Below, in pieces: positions 41,969 through 51,814 of a stretch of 51,971 nucleotides of DNA. Numbering within the stretch: position 1 is the first letter of the stretch; every line of letters begins with the position of its first letter. The DNA is from Dyadobacter fermentans. GTDB taxonomy: Bacteria; Bacteroidota; Bacteroidia; Cytophagales; Spirosomataceae. The notes beneath the pieces were generated by a model, which worked only from the letters and a program-made list of their open reading frames with translations, did no database searches and was not told the origin of the DNA. Where the stretch lies: assembly GCF_019924045.1 (NCBI RefSeq), contig NZ_JAHXBN010000038.1, positions 1 through 51,971 of the forward strand, in the 5' to 3' direction. The translations under genes were made by a program, and so were the position numbers.

Positions 41969-42974
41969 GGTGAAGATGATTTTCGGTGAGAAACTCCCAT
42001 TTGGCGATATCTCTGGTCAGTGTTCTACCCAAAACCTCCTGATACCTTGCGGCCGCCATTCCAAATCCGGCCGGCTTTTTGGTTTCAAGGTCTGAGCATT
42101 GGATTTGTTCGCCTTTCCGCAGATCGCGGTTGACGGCCAGCGACTTACCGAACATGCTTTTCATCCTTGAAAAAGCAGCATTCGCATCCTTATTGACAGG
42201 GAAATTCAAGGCGGTTTCGATTTTGCGTATACCCGCGATCAGCGTGGTCACTTGTCGTAAAGTCAATGACGAGGAGGCATCGGGATTGCTCATCCGCTTG
42301 TCGAAGGTGACATGAAATTCGAGCAGGCGCGCGCCGAGGGCGGCTGCGGCGAGGCAGGCGAAAATGTCGCCGGAATGATCAGAAAAACCTACCGCAACCT
42401 GGTAGCGCTGACTCATTTCAAACATGACGTTCAACCCCCATTGATGCGGTTTGGCGGGATAGGCGGTTGTACATTGAAGAATGGAAACCGGCGTTCCCCG
42501 CGATTGCAGAAAGCCCATGGCCTGGTCCAGTTCTGTCCAGGAACTCAGCCCCGACGATAGTATGACTGGCTTTCCGGTACTGGCTATTTTGTCGAGCATC
42601 GGCAGGTTATCCACCTCCCCGGAACCAACTTTGAAGCCGAATACCCCGATCTCATTGAGCAATTCGACGGCAGCTAAAGAAAACGGACTAGCGAGAAAGT
42701 CCAACCCCACTTTTTCGCAATGTTTTTTGAGTCCATCCCATTCGTCCAAGCTAAATTCCATGCTTTTCCAGTAGTCGAATCGCGAACCGTTCTGGTAGGG
42801 GATTTTGACGCGGAAATCTTCATAAATGCTGCTCTCCGCATCAGCAATGTGAACCTGGAACTTGGCCGCATTGGCCCCCGCGTGAGCGAGTGCGTCGATG
42901 TACGCATGTGCGAGGCCGACACTGCCTTCGTGGGCCTGGCCAACTTCCCCGATAACATAAATGTGCTGTTTCAT
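41961..42974 (-). CDS. neuB: N-acetylneuraminate synthase family protein (NeuB)
   Basis: The 337-residue enzyme condenses a 2-acetamido hexose with phosphoenolpyruvate to form the nine-carbon sialic acid skeleton. Visible features are IYVIGEVGQAHEGSVGLA at the start, AKFQVHIADAESS, DFLASPFSLAAVELL, VGSGEVDNLPMLDKI, ILSSGLSSW, QCTTAYPA and VGFSDHSGD. A C-terminal SAF-like domain follows (NRDLRKGEQIQCSDLETKKPAGFGM). No aminotransferase or dehydratase of the pseudaminic or legionaminic routes is encoded here, which favours Neu5Ac unless those genes lie elsewhere. It starts 28 bases after the Wzc-type stop. Confidence 0.94.
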   Translation of the reverse strand: MKQHIYVIGEVGQAHEGSVGLAHAYIDALAHAGANAAKFQVHIADAESSIYEDFRVKIPYQNGSRFDYWKSMEFSLDEWDGLKKHCEKVGLDFLASPFSLAAVELLNEIGVFGFKVGSGEVDNLPMLDKIASTGKPVILSSGLSSWTELDQAMGFLQSRGTPVSILQCTTAYPAKPHQWGLNVMFEMSQRYQVAVGFSDHSGDIFACLAAAALGARLLEFHVTFDKRMSNPDASSSLTLRQVTTLIAGIRKIETALNFPVNKDANAAFSRMKSMFGKSLAVNRDLRKGEQIQCSDLETKKPAGFGMAAARYQEVLGRTLTRDIAKWEFLTENHLHHA

Positions 42975-43002
42975 AGGTGTGTTTTAATGGATTAAATGAA
43001 TG

Positions 43003-45261
43003 TTAGTAGTAGTTGTATTGGTACCGGTGCAAGCCGCGGGTTCCGTTGAGAACGACGTGCAAATCCGGCAGAAGCGACTGATTGCGGGCCTTTTGTATCT
43101 CGGTGAGTTGGTGGATGAATGTGAAATGCTGCCGGACGATGTACAATGTCATGTCGGCATGAGCGCCGAGGAGACGTGCGTCGGATACCAGGCCAACGGG
43201 CGGACTATCCAGCAGTACGTAGTCGTAGTAAGTTTTGAGACCTGAAATAAGATCAGCGATTTTGGGCGACAGCATTATTTCACCTGTTCCTGAGTGTTGC
43301 AGCCCTGCTGCGAGGAAGTCAAAAGGTGCTCCTGCGGCGTGTCGTTGAATCAGCGGTTCGTTTCCGAAGGTAATGCATTCTGTTACTCCTTCGGGTTGCA
43401 GGTTTAAAAGGGCGGCCAGGGATGGTTTTCTTAAATCGAAATCGATGAGAAGGACTTTCTTGCATGCGAGCGCGAGTGAATGCGCGAGGTGCATGGCTAC
43501 GAAAGATTTCCCTTCGTTGGCCATGGCGGAGGTAAGCAATAGTACCGTATGTTGCCTTACGCCAGTCACAAACTGAATGTTCGTACGCAACGAACGGAAC
43601 TGCTCTCTGACGAGACTGCGATTATCCGCCATTTTTAACAAAGCCGCGCGACTTTGTTGGCTGATTTCTCCAAGGATCACCGCATTGCAGTGCCGCAGGA
43701 TATCTTCTTTGGAAGTGATTTTGTTATTGAAGATCTGACCGGTATACAACACCCCGACTGGCGCCAGAATGCCCATGAAGACTGCTATCAGGATAGTGAG
43801 CTGTCGGTTGGGATAGGTCGGAAGCCGGGCGGCCTTTGGTGGGTCGATTACCCTTGCGTTAGCAATGTTTGCAGAGCGGGAGATCGCAGTTTCCATGCGT
43901 TTTTTGAGCAAAAACAAATACAGCTCTTGCTGGATACCCTGCTCGCGCGATTGTGAGAGAAACGCCCGCTGATGTCCGGGCAGTTGCGCTATTTCGGCCT
44001 CGGATTCTTTGGTATAATTGCGGATGGCGGCAATGCGCACTTTGAGTTCCCGCATTTGATGCTGAACCGCGTCGAACAGGTTATTTCTCAAAGCCTCTAT
44101 TTGTTTTTCGAGCGATCTCAATTGAGGGTGATCCGGTGCCAGTGTCGCGAGCGCGGTGATCCTCGTGAGCTGCATTTCGTTGTATTTTCCTGCTAATGCC
44201 TCAAAACTGCCCTCCTGTGGATACAATGAGGAGGGAATGGCGGTGGCAGGCTTTTCTCGCAAATGTGCTTCGAGTAGCTGTACGATTTTCAGGTGGATAG
44301 CTAGCTCTTTTTCTTCCATCGCATTGCTCGCTGACCTTTGAAGCGCCTGCCGGCTATCTTCCGTCATATCGATGACCCTGTGGTGTTCGCGGAAGCGTTC
44401 GATGTTTGTTTCAACCTGCGCCAGTTCGTGTGAAATGCGTGTCAGATTGGTGTTGATGAACGCAATGGTGTTGTCGGCCACTTTGTTTTTCTCCCCGATA
44501 CTAGCCTTTTGATACCGTGTAATGAGTTGCTTCAAAATAGCCTCGCCTTTCACGGGCAAAACGTCCTGTATCGACAGATTTACCAGACTGGCTGTTTTGT
44601 TGGGCGCCTGAATGCTCAAAACGCGGGAGTAATGGTCGACTACCGCTTCTGTTTCCGATGTTTTGAAGGAATATTGATACCCGGAAGCGGGTTTGAAACG
44701 CGTGGTATCAACGATCGCTGTCCCGTGCGGAAGCTCCAAACTCCGACCAAAATGGCCTTTGTAAATACCGTCTGGAGTTCGAAGCGTAAATGTGTTGCCG
44801 GTTTGTCTGTTGAGGTGATAGGTTACTGATTTTGAGCTGCGGGATTTAATAAACCTGATTCTGTAAGGTGTTTTCTCGTACAACTCGGTAGTTTTGAGAT
44901 GACCGGAGGCGAAGTATTGAGTTGTTAAATGCAGGTCCGCGATAACCTGGCTTAACAGAGTCCGGCTTCTGAGTATTTCAATTTCGTTTTCCACACTACT
45001 GGTAGCGTCGGGCAGCCCGAGCTCTTCCAGTAGGGCCGTTTCATGAAAATCGCTGCCTCGCGAGTCGTCCTGAACCAGCAGGGAAGCGGTGATGGTATAA
45101 TACGGTGTTTTATACCGCAGGAAAGTGAATCCAACCAGCACCGAGAGCGCTGGTGAAATGAGAAACCAGTACCAACGGAACCGGATCGCTTTCCATAGCG
45201 GGTGCTCCGCCCAGTCTTGAAATGCCGCGAAATCTCCAATCTGAATTTTGTGTGCCAACAT
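43003..45261 (-). CDS. Polysaccharide biosynthesis tyrosine autokinase (Wzc-like)
   Basis: The 752-residue co-polymerase has a Wzz-type N-terminal part with a TM helix near residues 30-50, a long coiled-coil periplasmic domain (about 190-450) and a second TM near 480-500. The cytoplasmic BY-kinase domain has Walker A SAMANEGKSFVAMHLA near 540, the A' box LLIDFDLRKP and Walker B YVLLDSPPVGLVSD. The C-terminus ends in a short Tyr cluster (RYQYNYY), the usual autophosphorylation tail. It controls chain length and export of the polysaccharide made by the downstream genes. ATG 45261 is favoured over GTG 45270. Confidence 0.92.
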   Translation of the reverse strand: MLAHKIQIGDFAAFQDWAEHPLWKAIRFRWYWFLISPALSVLVGFTFLRYKTPYYTITASLLVQDDSRGSDFHETALLEELGLPDATSSVENEIEILRSRTLLSQVIADLHLTTQYFASGHLKTTELYEKTPYRIRFIKSRSSKSVTYHLNRQTGNTFTLRTPDGIYKGHFGRSLELPHGTAIVDTTRFKPASGYQYSFKTSETEAVVDHYSRVLSIQAPNKTASLVNLSIQDVLPVKGEAILKQLITRYQKASIGEKNKVADNTIAFINTNLTRISHELAQVETNIERFREHHRVIDMTEDSRQALQRSASNAMEEKELAIHLKIVQLLEAHLREKPATAIPSSLYPQEGSFEALAGKYNEMQLTRITALATLAPDHPQLRSLEKQIEALRNNLFDAVQHQMRELKVRIAAIRNYTKESEAEIAQLPGHQRAFLSQSREQGIQQELYLFLLKKRMETAISRSANIANARVIDPPKAARLPTYPNRQLTILIAVFMGILAPVGVLYTGQIFNNKITSKEDILRHCNAVILGEISQQSRAALLKMADNRSLVREQFRSLRTNIQFVTGVRQHTVLLLTSAMANEGKSFVAMHLAHSLALACKKVLLIDFDLRKPSLAALLNLQPEGVTECITFGNEPLIQRHAAGAPFDFLAAGLQHSGTGEIMLSPKIADLISGLKTYYDYVLLDSPPVGLVSDARLLGAHADMTLYIVRQHFTFIHQLTEIQKARNQSLLPDLHVVLNGTRGLHRYQYNYY

Positions 45262-45354
45262 TGCCTGCACGTTTTAGGTGATAGCATTTAGACGTTGGCT
45301 TGTAATTTTGGTAACGCGACTTCTACAAAAGTTTTTTTTAGAATTTTGCCGGAA

Positions 45355-45397
45355 AAACAAAAACCCTGTTCCAATGGCTTGAAACAGGGTTTTTTAG
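45355..45397 (-). terminator. Bidirectional terminator after glf
   Basis: ACCCTGTTCCAA (45363-45374) pairs with TTGAAACAGGGT (45379-45390) with one mismatch around TGGC, flanked by A-run and T-run. It separates UDP-galactopyranose mutase from the polysaccharide operon. Confidence 0.85.
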
Positions 45398-45410
45398 CAA
45401 AAAATATTTT

Positions 45411-46517
45411 TTAAGAATCGAAATGTACCTTCACTTTTTTAAGCGCTGATGCTACTACCTGGTGCATGTCGTAGTAGCGGTATTCAGCGAGCCTTCCGCC
45501 AAAAATAACGTTTGGCTCTTCGGCTGCCAAGGCTTTGTATTGATTAAATACAGCCGTGTTTTTGTCGTCGTTTACCGGGTAATACGGTTCGGCACCTTTC
45601 ACCCATTCCTGCGGATACTCGTGGGTGATCACGGTTTTGGGCTGCGTACCAAATTCAAAGTGCTTGTGCTCGATAATGCGGGTAAAAGGCGTTTCGCCAT
45701 CCGTGTAGTTTACCACGGCATTTCCCTGGTAATTATCTTGATCCAACAGCTGATTTTCAAAGCGCAGGCTGCGGTATTCCAGCTGGCCAAAGCGGAAGTC
45801 AAAATACTCGTCGATAGGACCGGTGTAAACAATGGTTTCCGCCAGCGCCGCCAATGCCTCTCTTTCTTTGAAGAAATCCACACCCAGGCGAACGTCCACG
45901 CCTTTCAGCAGTCCTTCCGTGAGCTTATTATAGCCGCCGATTGGGATGCCCTGGTAGCGGTCGTTGAAGTAGTTATTGTCGAACGTGAACCGTACAGGAA
46001 GTCGCTTGATAATGAAGGCCGGCAGCTCGGTGGCTTTTCTTCCCCATTGTTTCTCTGTGTAAGCCTTGATCAGCTTCTCGTAGATGTCGGTACCAACTAA
46101 TGAGATCGCCTGCTCTTCCAGGTTTTGGGGGTCCTTAATGCCTGCTTCTTCCACCTGCTGACGGATTTTTTCCTTCGCTTCCTCAGGCGTACGCACTTTC
46201 CACAGCTGGTAGAAAGTGTTCATGTTAAAGGGAAGGTTGAAGAGCTCACCGTTGAAATTGGCCACCGGGGAATTGGTGTAACGGTTGAATTCTACAAAGG
46301 AATTCACGTAATCCCAGATGTCCTTGTCGTTGGTATGAAATATATGGGCGCCGTATTTATGCACATTAATGCCTTCGACGTTCTCGCAATACACATTGCC
46401 GCCAATATGGTCGCGGCGATCGATTACCAGACATTTCTTTCCGCGTTTGGTTGCCTCATGGGCAAATACCGATCCCCACAAACCTGCTCCTACTACCAGA
46501 TAATCATATTGTTTCAT
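45411..46517 (-). CDS. glf: UDP-galactopyranose mutase
   Basis: The 368-residue FAD enzyme interconverts UDP-galactopyranose and UDP-galactofuranose. It has the N-terminal dinucleotide motif VVGAGLWGSVFAHEA, CLVIDRRDHIGGNVY, INVHKYGAHIFHTND, the family segments AYTEKQWGRKATELP and NYFNDRYQGIPIGGYNKLTEGLL, and YTGPIDEYFDFRFGQLEYRSLRFE. It provides galactofuranose for surface glycans, plausibly those of the adjacent operon, though a strong terminator separates them. It is a single transcription unit between two hairpins. Confidence 0.95.
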   Translation of the reverse strand: MKQYDYLVVGAGLWGSVFAHEATKRGKKCLVIDRRDHIGGNVYCENVEGINVHKYGAHIFHTNDKDIWDYVNSFVEFNRYTNSPVANFNGELFNLPFNMNTFYQLWKVRTPEEAKEKIRQQVEEAGIKDPQNLEEQAISLVGTDIYEKLIKAYTEKQWGRKATELPAFIIKRLPVRFTFDNNYFNDRYQGIPIGGYNKLTEGLLKGVDVRLGVDFFKEREALAALAETIVYTGPIDEYFDFRFGQLEYRSLRFENQLLDQDNYQGNAVVNYTDGETPFTRIIEHKHFEFGTQPKTVITHEYPQEWVKGAEPYYPVNDDKNTAVFNQYKALAAEEPNVIFGGRLAEYRYYDMHQVVASALKKVKVHFDS

Positions 46518-46569
46518 TAATTCCCTGTTGCGTTGTTATGATGTGGCTAATTGATTTGGCGTGTGAATA

Positions 46570-46612
46570 TATTAAAAAGAGAAAGGCTCCCGACGGGAGC
46601 CTTTCTCTTTAA
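46570..46612 (-). terminator. Intrinsic terminator after the OmpA-family gene
   Basis: AAAGAGAAAGGCTCCC (46576-46591) and GGGAGCCTTTCTCTTT (46595-46610) form a 16-base perfect stem with a short GAC loop, followed on the minus strand by a T-run. Confidence 0.9.
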
Positions 46613-46628
46613 GTCGTTTCTTCAACTA

Positions 46629-48086
46629 TTAGGGAAGAAGTTTCAATTCTACGCGACGGTTTTTCTGCAAACCTGCACGGGTTGCGCTGTCGGCGATAGG
46701 TTTGAATGAACCGAAGTAATCTACGATCACTTTGCTTGGGTCTTGCAGACCAGCTTCGTTGATCAGGAAGTTTTTCACTGCATCTACGCGGCGTTTTGAA
46801 AGCGCGACGTTGTAACGGTCAGATGCACGACGGTCGGTGTGACCAGCCAGTTGCAAGCGGCATCCGTTTTTGTTCATCAGCGCTGCTACGTTTTTCAGCA
46901 ATTCCTGGAATTCAGGTTTCAATACGTTTTTGTCGGTATCGAATGTTACGTTAGCAAAGATCTCGGAGCAAGCAGCACCGGTTGCCAATGCATTTTTCAC
47001 GTAAGAATCGAAGTCGAGTACGCGACCAGCACCGTCAACAATGCTTCCTGCTGGTGAGTTAGGCTCTTTATCGAAGAAGTCAGATACACCGTCACCGTCG
47101 GTATCAAGCAACAAACGTGGGTCGATATCTTTTGGACGGTTTGCTTTTGCAACGGAGTCCATTTCTTCGAGCGTAAGGATTTTCGGAGGCTTAACCAGTA
47201 CACGTGGGTCTGTGTAACGCAGGTGGTAGTAGCCGCCTTCTTCTGGTTTGTAGTCCCATTTGCCATCCACTTTCTGAACTTTCAAAGGCTTTTTGCCCAA
47301 TTTGTAAGTTACCTGGATCGCACCGTATCCGTAGCTGTCAAGCTCAGAGTTTCCTTTGCGGGAAGTTTTGTACTGATCTTTGATCTCTATGCTGTTTGGG
47401 GTTCTGTCGTAGTCGCCGCCGTAAGTAGCGTCGAGGTAGTCAGAGTTGGTATGAGTCAAACGGAAGTCAAGACCGATGTCGATTCTTGGCGTTACTTCGT
47501 AGTTGATGTTCAAGCCGGTTGGAACGATCCAGTCATTCATTTTGCCTGTTTCGCGGAGCTTCACACCACCTGTCAGGTCATATGCCGTAGCATCGTAAAA
47601 CACCTGACCGATACCTGCATACGCATCGATTTTCCAACGCTTCATTTTGTTGGGACCCATGAGAAGTCCTTTCAAATTCACGGTCCCGGAAAGTGAAACA
47701 TCAAAGTAGTTGCCTTCGAAATAACGGTTATAGCTACGACGTTTCATACCTCTCAGGTTACCCAGAGATGCGTCCAGACGAGCGCCGAACAGGTACGAAA
47801 GTTGTTTGTTCAAAGTGAGGCCTCCTTGAAAAGTTCCGGATTCCTTGTGGCTGTCAGAGTTTGTTTTGGTAACAGGCCAGAAGTCATACTCTCTTAAATC
47901 ACCAAAAAACAGCGTTGGGCCAAAGTGTGCGGAAATTGACCAGGTGTTCAATTTGTAAGGGCCATCGTACGTCGCTTTTGGATTGTAATCCGGAGAATTC
48001 GGTTGCACCAGCGGCTGTGCGAATGAAGGCAGCGCCATCATTGCTCCCAAGGCAAACGAACCAATCAACTGGGATACTTTTTTCAT
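46629..48086 (-). CDS. OmpA family outer-membrane protein
   Basis: The 485-residue protein (ATG 48086) has a signal peptide of about 24 residues (MALPSFAQ). An N-terminal barrel-like region spans about 40-250 (NTWSISAHFGPTLFFGDL, RWKIDAYAGIGQVFYDA, INYEVTPRIDIGLDFRLT). A linker holds a type-3 thrombospondin-like calcium motif DTDGDGVSDFFDKEP. The C-terminal OmpA domain has GHTDRRASDRYNVALSKRRVDAV and KNRRVELKLLP, which binds peptidoglycan. It links the outer membrane to the cell wall. A TATTTTTG promoter at 48211-48204 predicts a leader of about 110 bases. Confidence 0.92.
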   Translation of the reverse strand: MKKVSQLIGSFALGAMMALPSFAQPLVQPNSPDYNPKATYDGPYKLNTWSISAHFGPTLFFGDLREYDFWPVTKTNSDSHKESGTFQGGLTLNKQLSYLFGARLDASLGNLRGMKRRSYNRYFEGNYFDVSLSGTVNLKGLLMGPNKMKRWKIDAYAGIGQVFYDATAYDLTGGVKLRETGKMNDWIVPTGLNINYEVTPRIDIGLDFRLTHTNSDYLDATYGGDYDRTPNSIEIKDQYKTSRKGNSELDSYGYGAIQVTYKLGKKPLKVQKVDGKWDYKPEEGGYYHLRYTDPRVLVKPPKILTLEEMDSVAKANRPKDIDPRLLLDTDGDGVSDFFDKEPNSPAGSIVDGAGRVLDFDSYVKNALATGAACSEIFANVTFDTDKNVLKPEFQELLKNVAALMNKNGCRLQLAGHTDRRASDRYNVALSKRRVDAVKNFLINEAGLQDPSKVIVDYFGSFKPIADSATRAGLQKNRRVELKLLP

Positions 48087-48203
48087 ACTATTCAAGTTAG
48101 CGTTATTAAGATTAACTAGGATTGATCTATATCCAATTTTATGAGTAAAGTTATATATTTATTTCACGGCTAATCGCAACATTAACCAAATGCCTAGTGC
48201 GCA

Positions 48204-48234
48204 CAAAAATAGGTTATCAATATCACTTAATCAA
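48204..48234 (-). promoter_or_regulatory. Candidate ompA-family promoter (TTG-N20-TATTTTTG)
   Basis: TTG at 48234-48232 and TATTTTTG at 48211-48204 are 20 bases apart on the minus strand. Transcription from near 48197 gives a leader of about 110 bases before ATG 48086. The leader is AT-rich; no clear fold was recognised. Confidence 0.55.
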
Positions 48235-48313
48235 CCGCAAGTTGATACAAATGGAAAAGTTTCCTGATATTTAATTCAAATTTTACCCGAAAGAAACCTC
48301 CTTTTTTGAACTT

Positions 48314-49447
<1,134 letters not shown>

Positions 49448-49472
49448 TAAAAGGTTTTAAATTGCTGGTGTG

Positions 49473-49480
49473 CAAAAATA
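49473..49480 (-). promoter_or_regulatory. Candidate -7 box TATTTTTG for tgt
   Basis: A perfect TAnnTTTG box on the minus strand, about 26 bases before the tgt ATG. No good -33 TTG is seen at the usual distance. Confidence 0.4.
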
Positions 49481-49507
49481 GGGGTAACGTCTCGAACATT
49501 CCTGTCA

Positions 49508-50689
49508 ATGACAGTATATTTGCATGAATATGGTAAAATTTTACATCTCTCTTCTGTTGTGGCCGATTCTTTACTCTATGCGCTAGGGGCGTTCGTAGTT
49601 GTTCAGTTATTCTATTATCTCTTCTTCTTTACACGACTGGCATTTTACGGAAAAGGGGCGAATTATGGCAACGCCATGCCCGGAGTAACCGTGTTGGTGT
49701 GTGCCTGGAATGAAAAAGAGAACCTGACGGAGCTCATCCCGCTGCTGGACGCACAGGAGTATCCCGAATACGAGGTAATCCTGCTCGACGACCGCTCCGA
49801 CGACGGCAGCGAGGAGTATATCCGTGAGCATATCAACGGCTGGAAAAACATTCGTTACATCCGCATCAACGATCAGTTCGACCACGTCACACCTAAGAAA
49901 TATGCGTTGACCGTCGGAATGAAGCAGGCCAAATACCCGATCGCCCTCATGACAGATGCCGACTGCCGTCCCGCTTCGAGCCATTGGATAACCGCTATGA
50001 CTTCCCGGGTAACCGAGGATAAGGATATTGTGTTGGGTTTTTCGCCTTATTTCAAACAAAAGGGTTTGCTCAACTGGTTTATCCGCTGTGAAACCTTCTA
50101 TGCGGCTGTTCAGTACCTGTCTTTCACGCTGGCTGGAATGACCTACATGGGTGTTGGGCGTAACATATTATATAAGCGTTCCGTATTTTTCGCCAACAAG
50201 GGCTTTTACACGCACAAGCACGTATTCGGAGGCGATGACGATATTTTCCTGAATGAAGTAGCTACGAGCTCGAATACCACCATTTCCATCGAGGAAGATT
50301 CCTTCGTTTATTCTATTCCCAAAACCAACTGGAAAGATTGGTTCAGGCAGAAACGCCGGCATATTTCCGTAAGCCGGTATTACAAGCCCCGGAACAAGGT
50401 ATTGCTCGGAATGCTTTCAGGCGCGCACATTGCCACCTGGCTCCTTGGATTGCTGACGCTGGCATGGGGGCTGATCACGAAAGACATGCTGTTGCTGGAA
50501 TACCTCGGTATCGTTTTTGGGGTAAGATGGGCCATTCAATGGTTCCTGCTTATCATTATTAATGTAAAGCTGGATAAAACCGTTGAGTGGTTCAGCTTTT
50601 TACTGATGGACTTTGCACTTTTTGTTTATTACCTCGTTTTCGGGTTTTTGACCATGACGAGCAGAAAACCCCGTAAATCATGGAATTGA
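49508..50689 (+). CDS. Family 2 glycosyltransferase, membrane-associated
   Basis: The 393-residue protein has an N-terminal hydrophobic segment (about 22-45), then a GT2 catalytic domain: TVLVCAWNEKENLTELIPLL, VILLDDRSDDGSEEYI, ALMTDADCRP with the DxD, FGGDDDIFLNEVA, and RQKRRHISVSRYY, the (Q/R)xxRW-like acceptor motif. Three further membrane helices follow (about 300-390). It probably elongates a surface glycan or glycolipid. The stop overlaps rsmG by 10 bases. ATG 49508 overlaps a TATATTTG box (49515-49522); if that box is used, translation would start later, e.g. GTG 49559. Confidence 0.88.
   Translation: MTVYLHEYGKILHLSSVVADSLLYALGAFVVVQLFYYLFFFTRLAFYGKGANYGNAMPGVTVLVCAWNEKENLTELIPLLDAQEYPEYEVILLDDRSDDGSEEYIREHINGWKNIRYIRINDQFDHVTPKKYALTVGMKQAKYPIALMTDADCRPASSHWITAMTSRVTEDKDIVLGFSPYFKQKGLLNWFIRCETFYAAVQYLSFTLAGMTYMGVGRNILYKRSVFFANKGFYTHKHVFGGDDDIFLNEVATSSNTTISIEEDSFVYSIPKTNWKDWFRQKRRHISVSRYYKPRNKVLLGMLSGAHIATWLLGLLTLAWGLITKDMLLLEYLGIVFGVRWAIQWFLLIIINVKLDKTVEWFSFLLMDFALFVYYLVFGFLTMTSRKPRKSWN
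49515..49522 (+). promoter_or_regulatory. Candidate -7 box TATATTTG inside the annotated GT2 start
   Basis: A perfect TAnnTTTG box, back-to-back with the tgt box at 49480-49473. Its use would give an RNA start near 49529 and make GTG 49559 the likely first codon of the glycosyltransferase. The -33 element is weak. Confidence 0.35.
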
Positions 50690-51300
50690 TTGATAAATAC
50701 TTCCCGAACCTCACCGCCGACCAGCGCGACAAGTTCGGGCAAATGGGCGAATTGTACGAGTACTGGAATGCGCGTGTGAATGTGATTTCGCGGCAGGATA
50801 TCGACACATTATATGAACGCCACGTACTACATTCGCTCGGCATTGCCAAAGTACAGGAGTTCCGCCCCGGCACGGCGATTCTCGATGTGGGCACCGGCGG
50901 CGGCTTCCCCGGCGTTCCGCTGGCTATTATGTTTCCCGAGGCGCAGTTTCATCTCGTCGACAGCATTGGCAAGAAAATCCGCGTTGTGCAGGAAGTCGTC
51001 AACGCATTGAAGCTCGACAACGTACGTGCCGAGCAGGTGCGCGCCGAGAAGGTCGACGATAGTTACGAATTCGTAGTAAGCCGCGCCGTGACGCGCATGG
51101 CACCGTTTGTGGGCTGGGTGAAAAAAAACATTAGCCGCAACTCCTTCCACGATCGCAGGAACGGAATTTTATACCTCAAAGGTGGCGACTTAACCGAAGA
51201 ACTCTCTGAGATCAAAGAAAAGCCGCAGATTTACGCGCTTTCCGACTTTTTCGGAGAAGAATTCTTTGAAACTAAGAAAGTCGTATACGTACCTTTGTAA
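50680..51300 (+). CDS. rsmG: 16S rRNA (guanine527-N7)-methyltransferase RsmG
   Basis: The 206-residue SAM-dependent methyltransferase modifies G527 of 16S rRNA in the 530 loop. It has MELIDKYFPNLTADQRDKF, the YEYWNARVNVISRQD segment, the SAM motif ILDVGTGGGFPGVPLAI near residue 66, FHLVDSIGKKIRVVQEV and EFVVSRAVTRM. ATG 50680 overlaps the glycosyltransferase stop by 10 bases, so translation is coupled. The small PH-like gene follows 27 bases downstream. Confidence 0.96.
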   Translation: MELIDKYFPNLTADQRDKFGQMGELYEYWNARVNVISRQDIDTLYERHVLHSLGIAKVQEFRPGTAILDVGTGGGFPGVPLAIMFPEAQFHLVDSIGKKIRVVQEVVNALKLDNVRAEQVRAEKVDDSYEFVVSRAVTRMAPFVGWVKKNISRNSFHDRRNGILYLKGGDLTEELSEIKEKPQIYALSDFFGEEFFETKKVVYVPL

Positions 51301-51327
51301 GCATTCATTTAATAACCTATTCAAAAT

Positions 51328-51609
51328 ATGAACGAGCGATTCAGCGCCAGCGGGCTCATGAACCCATTTTTTCCGGACGAAATCACTTTCGGGGAAAAGG
51401 GGGTAACCTTCAAAGTCAGGAAACTTTTCAGAAGTAACGATAATTTCGTGTTTTACTCGGACATCTCCGGCGTAGAGATCGACAGCGGGATGTTTTTTTC
51501 GACCATTCGGATCATCCCACGAATGCGTCCCGAAATAATTATCAATAATTTTACGAAGGGAGATGCCAAGAAAGTCAAGGAGTTAATCCTCGCAAAAGTG
51601 CAAGCGTAA
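51328..51609 (+). CDS. Small PH-domain-like protein, unknown function
   Basis: The 93-residue protein has no signal peptide. Alternating strands (EITFGEKGVTFKVRKLFRS, FVFYSDISGVEI, STIRIIPRMRPEIIINNF) and a C-terminal helix (KGDAKKVKELILAKV) suggest a bacterial PH-like domain. No more specific identity is supported. It is the third gene of the GT2-rsmG transcript and ends before the tRNA promoter. Confidence 0.65.
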   Translation: MNERFSASGLMNPFFPDEITFGEKGVTFKVRKLFRSNDNFVFYSDISGVEIDSGMFFSTIRIIPRMRPEIIINNFTKGDAKKVKELILAKVQA

Positions 51610-51629
51610 TAAATTTTTAATGCCGACAC

Positions 51630-51660
51630 TTGCGCCGTATAACTTGAATTACTAGATTTG
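51630..51660 (+). promoter_or_regulatory. Promoter of tRNA-Asn (TTG-N20-TAGATTTG)
   Basis: TTG (51630-51632) and TAGATTTG (51653-51660) are 20 bases apart. The RNA start near 51667 gives a leader of about 28 bases before the tRNA. Confidence 0.6.
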
Positions 51661-51694
51661 CACCACAATTCGAGTACAACAACCGGATAATGAT

Positions 51695-51768
51695 TCCCGA
51701 ATAGCTCAGCCGGTTAGAGCATCTGACTGTTAATCAGAGGGTCGCTGGTTCGAGCCCAGCTTCGGGAG
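51695..51768 (+). tRNA. tRNA-Asn (GTT anticodon)
   Basis: The 74-base cloverleaf has acceptor arms TCCCGAA and TTCGGGA, D-arm GCTC...GAGC, an anticodon stem CTGAC/GTCAG-like with loop TGTTAAT (anticodon GTT), and T-arm GCTGG TTCGAGC CCAGC. The discriminator base is G. The 3' CCA is not encoded. It is followed by an excellent terminator. Confidence 0.96.
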
Positions 51769-51778
51769 CTTGAAAATG

Positions 51779-51814
51779 AAGCACTTAGCAAGAAATTGTT
51801 AAGTGCTTTTTTTC
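51779..51814 (+). terminator. Intrinsic terminator after tRNA-Asn
   Basis: AAGCACTTAGCAA pairs with TTGTTAAGTGCTT (51779-51791 with 51796-51808; one G-U) around a GAAA tetraloop, then a T-run. Confidence 0.92.
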
